Positions 1 to 6,320 of a stretch of DNA of 11,430 nt are shown one piece after another. How positions within the stretch are numbered: the stretch's first letter is position 1; every line of letters starts with the position of its first letter. Below the pieces are notes generated by a model, which saw nothing but the letters and a program-made list of their open reading frames with translations, ran no database searches and had not been told where the DNA came from. A program made the translations under genes and the position numbers. The stretch comes from an uncultured Tabrizicola sp. (GTDB taxonomy: Bacteria > Pseudomonadota > Alphaproteobacteria > Rhodobacterales > Rhodobacteraceae). The stretch is taken from the NCBI GenBank assembly GCA_937858255.1, contig CALLZQ010000798.1, positions 1-11,430 of the forward strand, in the 5' to 3' direction.

Positions 1-1401
1 TTCGGGAGGCAACGCCTTTTGCAGGCGAAACGCCGTCTCAGCCCGCAAGATCATCCCCTGACTGTCAAGGTCGGGCAGGTTTTCATCGCGAAGCGCGACC
101 TCTGCCTCTTGCGGTTTATCATGGTGCAATGCCTGATCCGCCTCGACCAAGGGAATCACCGGGGCTGCCTCGGGCCCGGAACGGGACAGGGTTGCCGCAA
201 TGACAGCGGCCTCGGCACCGTGACCGCTTGCCTCCAGCTTGGCGACCAGCGAACGCGCTGTTTCGGCGCGCATCGCGGCAGGCAGATTGAGAAAGGATTG
301 CGCCACAGATTTCGCGGCCACAGCAGAGCTGGGTTTGCCGGATGCTGCAAGCAACGCCCAGAGCGCAACGGGACCATCACAGGTCTCTTGACCCGCGAGG
401 AGGCCCGCGGGCGGGCTCTCACCTTCAACCAGATAGGACAGTTCTTTCAGCACTGGGTCAACCCGCTGCTCACTGTCAAATGCGGCAAGTAGTGCCCGGG
501 CTTCAGCCCCCATGCCATAATAGAGGTGCAACCGAACCGTGTTTATCAGCGCCTTTTCATCTACGGCATCAAATTCATGCAAGATCGAACCGCGTGCGAC
601 GATCAGGGCGGGATAAACCTCTCCCTCTGCGCCCCAAGAGGAAAGATCGACGCGTTCCGGCGTCAGACAGTTCGTACCGCCAAGCGAAAGGCTGGGCGCC
701 TCGCCCTGATGCGCCATGATCGGCGCCTGTTCACCATCCGGGTGATCTGCCCTCAGCGCAAGCTGGTCGACTATGTGGGGCTGCAAACTGACCTGCCCCT
801 CTGTCGCCGCACGCCCGAGTTGCTCGATCAAGGCCGCCCTGAAATCAAGAAACCCGGGTGATCGGGCGACGGTTGCCAGACTGCCTTCCACATCGGCGCC
901 TGTATTTGCTGATTGCGCGGCAGCAATCCAGTCATAACCCTCGGTCGCCGCCGTCACAGGGCGCGAACGGGGGCGAGGGGGCATGATCAACGGGGCGGGT
1001 GACGACACGCCCCCGTCGAGCGCAGTTTCATAAGCGGAACCTGCCGGCGCAGCGCCATCGTGAATATCGAGTACCAGAATAGCACCGCGCAGTTCTGCCG
1101 CCTTGATGTGGCAATCGCAGTTCAGCCCGATCTGCAGGCGCCCGGAATCCGGGTCAGGCCACAGCGATCGCAGGCGATCCCTGCCAATCAGATCGAATGC
1201 ATGCGACAAATCATAGCGCAGTTCCGGTCGCCCCGGCTCCAGCTCATACCCTGTTGACGTGCGACCCAGCCGCCACTCAGCGGGTGCGGAAAAGGGCAGA
1301 ACAATGCGGGTAAAGGGCCCATGCTCGCCGGTTTTGATCACAACGGTTTCCGCGGTTACGGGCGTCGCAAGCAATAACAGAGCTGCAACAAGGAGCTTCA
1401 T
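1..1401 (-). CDS. Large exported protein of unknown function downstream of motA (3' end off the window)
   Basis: I translated the minus strand by hand from the ATG at 1401: it stays open for 467 codons to the window edge, so the protein is longer than 467 residues. Its start overlaps the motA stop in an ATGA (1398-1401), the usual sign of translational coupling. Residues 1-17 (MKLLVAALLLLATPVTA) form a classic Sec signal peptide with likely cleavage at VTA|E. Residues 18-116 look beta-rich, with GPFTRIVLPF at 28-37 and a CDC motif at 95-97; the pattern recalls AMIN-like periplasmic domains, but I cannot confirm that. Residues 117-155 are a Pro/Ser/Ala-rich linker. From about 160 on the chain is mostly helical, with TPR-like pieces such as LHLYYGMGAEARALLAAF (291-308) and CDGPVALWALLAAS (341-354). 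Four cysteines are visible (95, 97, 245, 341), all in the mature part. I do not recognise a named family. Its place after motA and a MotE-family gene suggests a periplasmic motility role, perhaps like rhizobial MotC; that is inference. Confidence 0.88.
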   Translation of the reverse strand, partial: MKLLVAALLLLATPVTAETVVIKTGEHGPFTRIVLPFSAPAEWRLGRTSTGYELEPGRPELRYDLSHAFDLIGRDRLRSLWPDPDSGRLQIGLNCDCHIKAAELRGAILVLDIHDGAAPAGSAYETALDGGVSSPAPLIMPPRPRSRPVTAATEGYDWIAAAQSANTGADVEGSLATVARSPGFLDFRAALIEQLGRAATEGQVSLQPHIVDQLALRADHPDGEQAPIMAHQGEAPSLSLGGTNCLTPERVDLSSWGAEGEVYPALIVARGSILHEFDAVDEKALINTVRLHLYYGMGAEARALLAAFDSEQRVDPVLKELSYLVEGESPPAGLLAGQETCDGPVALWALLAASGKPSSAVAAKSVAQSFLNLPAAMRAETARSLVAKLEASGHGAEAAVIAATLSRSGPEAAPVIPLVEADQALHHDKPQEAEVALRDENLPDLDSQGMILRAETAFRLQKALPPE

Positions 1402-2267
1402 GCCGACTCCTGCTTCAGACTGCGCAACGATTCTTCAATATCGGTGAAGCTGGGCCGCAGGCTGTGAGGTGTATTCTGCCGCCCGACCTCAATGCAGATA
1501 TTTGCCGGATGCTGGTGCAGGTTCGCCACCAACACCTCGCGGATCAACTGGTAAAAGTGGTCGTCATCCTCAACAACTGAACGCACCCGGCTGGCAAAAG
1601 GGCCGACGATGCCATAGGCGAGAAAGACCCCCAGAAACGTGCCCACAAGCGCACCCCCGATCATCTTGCCCAGGATTTCGGGGGGTTGGTCGATTGAACC
1701 CATTGTCTTGATCACACCCAGAACGGCCGCAACAATTCCAAGCGCCGGCAGCGCGTCGGCCATGGACTGCATGGCGTGGCTGGTGTGAAGGGCGTGATGA
1801 CGGGTCGCCTCCATCCGCTTGTCGAGAACCTCTTCCACCTGATGCGGATCATCGTAATTCATCGATGCCGCCCGGAACGTGTCGCAGATCAGATCAGCCG
1901 CTTCATGGTCATCGCGGATCCTGGGGTAGCGCGCGAAAATCGAGGAATTCGCCACATCCTCGATATGCCCTTCCAGCGCGACAGGGTTGGCACGCGACAG
2001 GCGGATAAGCTCAAACAGCAGGCACAGCAGATCACGGTAATCCCCCGGTTTCCACTTTGGACCCTTGAAGACCTTGCCGATATCCCTGCCGGTTTGTTTC
2101 AGTACATGACCGTCATTCGAGATCATGAAAGCACCGATCGCGGCACCTCCGATCATCATCAACTCAAACGGCAGTGATTTGAGGATGATTCCCAGCTTCC
2201 CCCCCGCAAGGAGGTAGCCGCCAAAGACCATCACGAAGATGATACCGATGCCAATCAGGGAAAACAT
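1398..2267 (-). CDS. motA: Flagellar motor stator protein MotA
   Basis: Inner-membrane stator subunit that, with MotB, conducts ions and turns the rotor through contact with FliG. The 289 residues match the family length (E. coli about 295). Four hydrophobic segments fall at about 1-20, 33-50, 172-192 and 202-222. ADALPALGIVAAVLGVIKTM (170-189) carries Pro174 and YGIVGPFA (218-225) carries Pro223; these match the E. coli MotA prolines P173 and P222. The cytoplasmic loop between segments 2 and 3 holds RANPVALEGHIE (92-103), aligned with the E. coli R90/E98 region that contacts FliG. The C-terminal RPSFTDIEESLRSLK (271-285) also matches E. coli closely. The E. coli-type sequence suggests a proton-driven stator (inferred). 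A good GAGGT ribosome site precedes ATG 2267. It lies 21 bp after the MotE-family gene and overlaps the next gene by 4 bp. motB is not in the window. Confidence 0.97.
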   Translation of the reverse strand: MFSLIGIGIIFVMVFGGYLLAGGKLGIILKSLPFELMMIGGAAIGAFMISNDGHVLKQTGRDIGKVFKGPKWKPGDYRDLLCLLFELIRLSRANPVALEGHIEDVANSSIFARYPRIRDDHEAADLICDTFRAASMNYDDPHQVEEVLDKRMEATRHHALHTSHAMQSMADALPALGIVAAVLGVIKTMGSIDQPPEILGKMIGGALVGTFLGVFLAYGIVGPFASRVRSVVEDDDHFYQLIREVLVANLHQHPANICIEVGRQNTPHSLRPSFTDIEESLRSLKQESA

Positions 2268-2288
2268 GGGCGACCTCTTTGCTGGAAT

Positions 2289-2858
2289 TCACTGTTTGGG
2301 GACGGTGGCGTTCCGCCCCGCCACAAGTACGCTGATCGAATAGGCCGCCTCGGATTTCATGCCCGATAGAATCGCCGCTGCCGCATCCGGGCGCATCCGG
2401 CGGAGGAAGCGGCCCGCGAATTCAGGTCCCATCGTCTCAAACAAGGCCGCCGCTTCTGCGGGTTTCATCGCTTCGTAAACCGCCGTGAGATTGGTCAGGT
2501 CACGCTCTGCCGCGCCATCGGCAAGCGCCAACGTTTCCTTTAGCGAGGCTTCCATCGCAGTCAGCTCGGCAATACGGGCGGTAATTGCCTGGTCGGACAT
2601 GGCAAGTGCCGCCTGCCGGTCGTTCAGCGCCGCCTCGCGCGCCGAAATCTGCGCCTCACGGGTGCGCAGTGCCTCTAACAGCCGCGCTGGCGGCGCCGGG
2701 CAATCAAGCGGCGCCGATTGCGCATGTTCAGGCTTTTCGGCTTGCAGAGCCATCGCCGTTCCCACTGCCTCACCAAAACGCAGGGCGCCGGAGCCGGCAA
2801 GCAGCAGAGCCAAAATGGTCAGGGGACCAATAGAGAGACGGGGAAGACGCATTGTCAT
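2289..2858 (-). CDS. motE: MotE-family protein (MgtE_N-like C-terminus)
   Basis: A 189-residue, membrane-anchored protein. One hydrophobic segment near 9-27 is probably an uncleaved anchor or signal. It is followed by a long charged, Ala/Glu/Arg-rich coiled coil (about 58-118, with repeats such as REAQISAREAALNDRQAAL at 67-85). The compact helical C-terminal domain (about 120-180) includes AVYEAMKPAEAAALFETMGP (126-145) and MRPDAAAAILSGMKSEAA (155-172). This fold pattern is that of the N-terminal domain of MgtE, which also defines the MotE family. In Sinorhizobium meliloti MotE is a periplasmic chaperone for the stator protein MotC (established there, not shown here). The start ATG 2858 overlaps the stop of the preceding gene in an ATGA (2855-2858), so translation is probably coupled; a second ATG at 2852 is possible. 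Its place between fliL and motA supports a stator-assembly job. Confidence 0.82.
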   Translation of the reverse strand: MTMRLPRLSIGPLTILALLLAGSGALRFGEAVGTAMALQAEKPEHAQSAPLDCPAPPARLLEALRTREAQISAREAALNDRQAALAMSDQAITARIAELTAMEASLKETLALADGAAERDLTNLTAVYEAMKPAEAAALFETMGPEFAGRFLRRMRPDAAAAILSGMKSEAAYSISVLVAGRNATVPKQ

Positions 2859-3235
2859 TCGTAGCTGCGCCCCATCGCGCGGTCAGGGCGCTTGCGCACA
2901 AAGCGAACGCGGCGATCTTCTTCATCGGCAGGATCGGGTGCGGATGAATTCTCGGGAATGTCATGCAAAGAGGCCATCAGCACCTCAAGGCGTGCAGCAG
3001 CAGCCTCGGCCCGCGCAACTTGCTGATCAAGGCGCAATGAAGATTGTTCTGAGGATGCCTTTGCCTTGGCGAGGGCTTGGGTCATGTCATCGACCTGGGC
3101 CGACAAGACCGCGATTGCACTGCCCATCCCCGATTCGAGTGCGGTGAACCGTTTCAGCCGCCGCGACAGCAGAAAGCAGTAAAAGGCAGCGGCAAAGCCC
3201 GCGGCAGCGACAAGGAAATCAGCGATAAGTGCCAT
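2855..3235 (-). CDS. Small membrane-anchored coiled-coil protein in the fliL-motA operon, function unknown
   Basis: A 126-residue protein with an N-terminal transmembrane helix (about 4-24, DFLVAAAGFAAAFYCFLL) followed at once by basic residues (SRRLKRF, 24-30), which predicts N-out/C-in topology. A helical coiled-coil stretch runs from 31 to 92 (e.g. SAIAVLSAQVDDMTQALAKA, 39-58). The tail is acidic, then strongly basic (DEEDRRVRFVRKRPDR, 104-119). It may belong to the alphaproteobacterial DUF6468-type flagellar-cluster proteins, but I could not check. It starts 10 bp after the fliL stop, with a GAGAG-type ribosome site inside the end of fliL, and its stop overlaps the MotE-family start by 4 bp. 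The tight packing makes a role in the flagellar basal body or stator likely; no biochemical activity can be read from the sequence. Confidence 0.85.
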   Translation of the reverse strand: MALIADFLVAAAGFAAAFYCFLLSRRLKRFTALESGMGSAIAVLSAQVDDMTQALAKAKASSEQSSLRLDQQVARAEAAAARLEVLMASLHDIPENSSAPDPADEEDRRVRFVRKRPDRAMGRSYE

Positions 3236-3245
3236 GGGCTTGCTC

Positions 3246-3737
3246 TCAGTTCATGATGAATTGTGCGATCAGCAGGTCTTGCACCCGACCCGCACCGGTA
3301 ACGATCTGAACCCGTCGCAGCATCTGCGCCTTCAGCCGCGGCAGGGTCGCCGGATCGGCCAGCTGACTGACTTCGACCGCCCGCAGATAGCCATTCAGCA
3401 CATCGACGATACGCGGCATCAATGTGCGCACCTCGTCGACATGGGCTGGCGCCACCTCAAGCTGGGCAGAGAATCGCAAATAGCGGGCCGCCGATTTCGG
3501 CCCAAGGCTAATGGTCAGTTCATCCACCGGCACGAACGAGACATCGGGCATGGGCTCAGCCCCGTGTGAGACGGTCTGCGTGTCATGACCCGTCGGAAAT
3601 GGCAGAGAGAAAAAGCCCAGAAACGTGGCGGCGAAGCCTGCGCCCCCCAAGACAAGCGTGGCCAGCAGGGCAATCAACAATCCCTTCTTTCCCGACTTTG
3701 CCGGGGGGGCGGCTTCGGCCGCGGCAGCCTCAGACAT
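3246..3737 (-). CDS. fliL: Flagellar basal-body-associated protein FliL
   Basis: Single-span inner-membrane protein that, in bacteria where it has been studied, forms a ring around the stator and supports torque and stator function. Here it has 163 residues: a short Ala-rich cytoplasmic N-terminus ending in KSGKK (14-18), a transmembrane helix at about 19-42, a linker, and the periplasmic FliL domain from about 67 (SFVPVDELTISLGP, 67-80) to the C-terminal RVQDLLIAQFIMN, which matches the family's usual ending. I chose ATG 3737 because GGAG (3744-3747) sits 6 nt upstream of it; a longer TTG start at 3752 would place the ribosome site inside the gene. It is the first gene of the minus-strand operon and diverges from fliF across a region with a CtrA-type box. 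Length and motifs are normal for the family. Confidence 0.93.
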   Translation of the reverse strand: MSEAAAAEAAPPAKSGKKGLLIALLATLVLGGAGFAATFLGFFSLPFPTGHDTQTVSHGAEPMPDVSFVPVDELTISLGPKSAARYLRFSAQLEVAPAHVDEVRTLMPRIVDVLNGYLRAVEVSQLADPATLPRLKAQMLRRVQIVTGAGRVQDLLIAQFIMN

Positions 3738-3743
3738 CGTTCG

Positions 3744-3747
3744 CTCC
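3744..3747 (-). promoter_or_regulatory. Ribosome binding site of fliL
   Basis: GGAG on the minus strand, 6 nt before ATG 3737. It decides for the ATG over the upstream in-frame TTG at 3752. Confidence 0.7.
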
Positions 3748-3783
3748 GTCAATCATTGCGGAACAAACATAGATCGAAGGTCA

Positions 3784-3798
3784 CTAACCGATTGTTAA
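3784..3798. promoter_or_regulatory. Candidate CtrA binding site between fliL and fliF
   Basis: On the minus strand the sequence reads TTAACAATCGGTTAG, that is TTAA-N7-TTAG, a 7-of-8 match to the CtrA consensus TTAA-N7-TTAA with the exact 7-base spacer. It lies 46 bp before the fliL ATG and 53 bp before the fliF ATG, so one site could serve both operons. For fliL, a TATGTT hexamer (minus strand, 3771-3766) lies downstream where a -10 could sit, which would put the box over the -35 region, as in CtrA-activated promoters (inferred). CtrA is a known regulator of flagellar genes in Caulobacter and several Rhodobacterales. No binding data are available here. Confidence 0.55.
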
Positions 3799-3824
3799 GA
3801 CGCGTGCTTCATTGATCTGAGAAA

Positions 3825-3840
3825 CGGGGCAGAAGCCCTG
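3825..3840 (+). other. Small hairpin in the fliF leader just before the ribosome site
   Basis: CGGGGC-AGAA-GCCCTG can fold into a 6-bp stem (one G-U pair) with a 4-base loop. It ends 4 nt before the GGAGG of fliF (3845-3849), close enough to affect ribosome access, though such short GC stems also arise by chance in GC-rich DNA. Confidence 0.3.
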
Positions 3841-3844
3841 AGAC

Positions 3845-3849
3845 GGAGG
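3845..3849 (+). promoter_or_regulatory. Ribosome binding site of fliF
   Basis: GGAGG lies only 2 nt before ATG 3852 and 5 nt before an in-frame GTG at 3855. The spacing favours GTG 3855, the codon type favours ATG 3852; the difference is one residue. Confidence 0.6.
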
Positions 3850-3851
3850 TG

Positions 3852-5459
3852 ATGGTGGACGATCTCCTTTCATTCTGGCGGCGCCTCAGCCCGGTGCGGC
3901 GGATCGTGCTTTCGGCGGCGACAATCGGGGTATTTCTCGCGATTCTGGCTCTGGCGCGGCTAGGGGGCGGTGCGCAGATGAGCCTGCTTTATGCCGGACT
4001 TGATTCGCGGGCGGCCGGTCAGGTGATTGCCGCGCTTGATCAGGGCGGTACGGCATATGAGGTGCGAGGCGACGCGATCTACGTTCCCACGACGGCACGC
4101 GATGCCATGCGAATGCAGTTGGCGTCCCAAGGGCTGCCGGCATCGGGCGGGCAAGGCTACGAGTTGCTGGACGGCTTGTCGGGCTTTGGCACAACCTCGC
4201 AGATGTTCGATGCGGCATATTGGCGGGCGAAGGAGGGAGAACTGGCGCGTACCGCCTTGGCGATGCCCAATGTGCGGATGGCCCGCGTCCATATTGCGCC
4301 TCGCTCCGGCGGAGTTTTTCAGCGCAGCAGCGATGTCACGGCCAGCATCACCATTACCATGTCAACGGGATCGGTCTCACGCGAACAGGCGGATGCGTTG
4401 CGCCATTTGGTCGCCAGCGCTGTTGGCGAGATGGCCTCAGAGGACGTCACGGTCATCGATTCGGTCAAGGGTGTAGTGACCACCTCGGGGGGCAACTTCG
4501 GCGCCGGCGGCGACTTGCGCGCCGAGGAAATCAAGCGCAATGTCGAGCGCTTGCTCGAAGCGCGTGTCGGCGCCGGGCGGGCCATCGTCGAGGTCAGCCT
4601 CGATTTTGTGCGCGAGCGTGAGGCGATCAAAGAACGCCTGGTCGATCCCCAGGCCCGTGTTGCCATTTCAACTGAGAATGAAACCTCATCCGAGAATTCC
4701 ACCCAGTCCTCGGGGGATGTCACAGTTGCCTCGAATTTGCCTGACGGCGATGCCACTGCGGGTCAGGGCCGCAGCCAAAGCCAGAATTCGCGCGAGAGAA
4801 CAAACTTTGATGTCTCTGAAACCCAGCGTGAGATTCTCCGAGAGCCAGGGGCGATCCGCCGGCTGACCGTGGCGGTTCTGGTCGATGGTACACAGACAGT
4901 CGGAGCAGATGGCTCTGCCACTTGGGCGCCACGCGATGATCAAGAATTGTCTGATCTGCGAGAGCTTGTGGCGGCAGCGGCCGGTATAGACGAAGCGCGT
5001 GGTGACACGCTGACACTCAAATCAATGCAATTCCAGGCCCCGTCCGAAGGCGGCTCTATGGCCGAGGCGGGACTCTTGGCATTTACTGGCCCGCTCGATG
5101 CGATGACCTTGATCAAATACGGCATTCTGGCGGTATTGGCGGCGATCCTGGGGCTGTTCGTGGTCCGCCCCCTGATCGCGCAGGGACGCCGGGAAACGGC
5201 GCCCCGCGGCTCAGAAGTCGCCGGCGCGCCGGCGCTACCCGCTCCCTCTGGCGCTGCGGCGCCCAGTACCGTCCTGACAGGTGAGATCGCGGATGACGAT
5301 CTGCCCGCCCTTGCCCAGATCAATCCCGACTGGTCCGACCGCGATGCGTCAGCGGGCGAGGATCCGGTCACCCGGCTAAAGCGCCTGATCGATTCCCGAC
5401 AGGAAGAATCGGTCGAAATCCTGAGGGGCTGGCTTGAAAAGCAAGAGGAAAAGAGCTGA
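3852..5459 (+). CDS. fliF: Flagellar MS-ring protein FliF
   Basis: FliF builds the MS-ring, the inner-membrane base on which the C-ring, rod and export gate assemble. It has 535 residues (Salmonella about 560). The N-terminal transmembrane helix is at about 17-37. The first ring-building domain begins with LLYAGLDSRAAGQVIAALDQ (45-64) and contains YELLD and FGTTSQMFDAAYWRAKEGEL, which are typical of the family. A Ser/Asn/Gln-rich, low-complexity stretch near 275-320 precedes NFDVSETQREILREPGAIRR, the usual beta-collar region. The second transmembrane helix is at about 421-443. The C-terminal DPVTRLKRLIDSRQEES and GWLEKQEEKS form the amphipathic FliG-binding tail, which is intact. Its stop TGA shares one base with the ATG of fliH. 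The usual next gene, fliG, is absent. The exact start (ATG 3852 or GTG 3855) is uncertain by one codon. Confidence 0.97.
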   Translation: MVDDLLSFWRRLSPVRRIVLSAATIGVFLAILALARLGGGAQMSLLYAGLDSRAAGQVIAALDQGGTAYEVRGDAIYVPTTARDAMRMQLASQGLPASGGQGYELLDGLSGFGTTSQMFDAAYWRAKEGELARTALAMPNVRMARVHIAPRSGGVFQRSSDVTASITITMSTGSVSREQADALRHLVASAVGEMASEDVTVIDSVKGVVTTSGGNFGAGGDLRAEEIKRNVERLLEARVGAGRAIVEVSLDFVREREAIKERLVDPQARVAISTENETSSENSTQSSGDVTVASNLPDGDATAGQGRSQSQNSRERTNFDVSETQREILREPGAIRRLTVAVLVDGTQTVGADGSATWAPRDDQELSDLRELVAAAAGIDEARGDTLTLKSMQFQAPSEGGSMAEAGLLAFTGPLDAMTLIKYGILAVLAAILGLFVVRPLIAQGRRETAPRGSEVAGAPALPAPSGAAAPSTVLTGEIADDDLPALAQINPDWSDRDASAGEDPVTRLKRLIDSRQEESVEILRGWLEKQEEKS

Positions 5460-6049
5460 TGAAGCTAAAGCTCGAAGTCTTCGAAACAACGGCGGCGAGC
5501 TCGGGAACAGTCGTCCTCCAGAGTGCCGAGATCGAGGAAGCCCGCCTTAAATCATATGAGCTTGGCTATGCCGCCGGCTGGGAAGACGCCGTTGCCGCAG
5601 CCAAAGAGGAAGAGGGCCGGTTTGCAGCAGAACTTGCCAACAACCTGCAACATCTGTCCTTTACCTATCAGCAGGCACGCCGGCATCTTCTGACATCTAT
5701 CCGTCCCGTCCTGCAGGAACTGGCGACCCGGCTCTTGCCGGAATTGTCGCGCGAAGCATTGGCCCCGGTCGTACTCGACACGCTGATGCCGCTAATCGAT
5801 GACGCGGCGGACCAACCGATCGGCTTGAAGCTGAACCCTCTGGCCAGACCCGCGGTGGAACGGCTGCTGTCTCAGGCTGCGGGCTTGCCGCTCTTGATCG
5901 AGGAAGAGCCGACCTTAGGCGAGGGCCAGGTTTATCTGAGGCTCGGCGAGGCTGAATATCGGGTGGATCTCGATCAGGCGACCGCAGAGATCATCAGGGC
6001 GGTGCATGACTTCTTCGATTATTCGGAAAGGGATGAGAGCGATGGATAA
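5459..6049 (+). CDS. fliH: FliH/FlbE-like flagellar assembly protein (regulator of the FliI ATPase)
   Basis: A 196-residue soluble, acidic protein. FliH holds the FliI ATPase at the export gate and the C-ring. The visible signature is SYELGYAAGWEDAVAAAKEE (32-51), the glycine-spaced helix typical of FliH and of the Caulobacter homologue FlbE. It is followed by a helical stalk (about 50-90) and a C-terminal domain with LATRLLPELSREAL and a beta-rich end EGQVYLRLGEAEYRVDLDQA (155-174). No Walker A motif is present, so any label as an ATPase or ABC protein for such sequences would be wrong. Its start overlaps the fliF stop by one base (TGATG, 5457-5461) and its end overlaps fliN by 8 bp, so the three are translated together. 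It sits in the fliF-to-fliN slot as flbE does in Caulobacter, but without fliG. Divergence from enterobacterial FliH is large, hence moderate confidence. Confidence 0.82.
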   Translation: MKLKLEVFETTAASSGTVVLQSAEIEEARLKSYELGYAAGWEDAVAAAKEEEGRFAAELANNLQHLSFTYQQARRHLLTSIRPVLQELATRLLPELSREALAPVVLDTLMPLIDDAADQPIGLKLNPLARPAVERLLSQAAGLPLLIEEEPTLGEGQVYLRLGEAEYRVDLDQATAEIIRAVHDFFDYSERDESDG

Positions 6050-6311
6050 AACTGCCGAGAAAAACCCGTTTGCCCAGGTGCCGATCGAGATCACGATTTC
6101 CGTCGGCCGGGCACGACCGCTGGTGCGTGAACTGCTGTCGTTGACGCAGGATGCGGTCCTTGCCCTTGATCGAAGGGTCGAGGACCCGGTCGAGCTGTAT
6201 ATCGGGGATCGCTTGATCGCGCGTGGCGAGTTGCAGGAACTCGAGGGGGAGAGGGCCGGTCAGCTTGCCGTTCGTCTGACCGAGGTCGCCGATCTGCGTT
6301 CGGGGCTCTAG
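6042..6311 (+). CDS. fliN: Flagellar motor switch protein FliN
   Basis: An 89-residue C-ring component that binds FliM and, through FliH, recruits the export ATPase. The protein is almost only a SpoA (FliN/YscQ) domain: VPIEITISVGRARPLVRELL (15-34), then DAVLALDRRVEDPVELYIGD and LIARGELQELEGERAGQLAVR, ending in LTEVADLRSGL. The pattern of a short leader plus SpoA is normal for alphaproteobacterial FliN (E. coli 137 residues has a longer N-terminus). I chose ATG 6042 because an AGGGA ribosome site lies about 8 nt before it; in-frame ATGs at 6006 and 6033 would add up to 12 residues that overlap fliH further and lack a good ribosome site. It overlaps the fliH end by 8 bp and is 9 bp from fliP. 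Confidence 0.92.
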   Translation: MDKTAEKNPFAQVPIEITISVGRARPLVRELLSLTQDAVLALDRRVEDPVELYIGDRLIARGELQELEGERAGQLAVRLTEVADLRSGL

Positions 6312-6320
6312 GGGGCGGGT

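Noticed and set aside
19..861. Plus-strand open frames across 19-861 (up to 157 codons)
   Set aside because: They lie antisense to the exported-protein gene, which has a signal peptide, a coupled start and a frame open for 467 codons. The plus-strand translations show no recognisable domains.
2485..3147. 220-codon plus-strand frame over the MotE-family and coiled-coil genes
   Set aside because: Ser/Arg/Ala-rich shadow translation typical of GC-rich antisense frames; both sense genes are coupled and have coherent domains.
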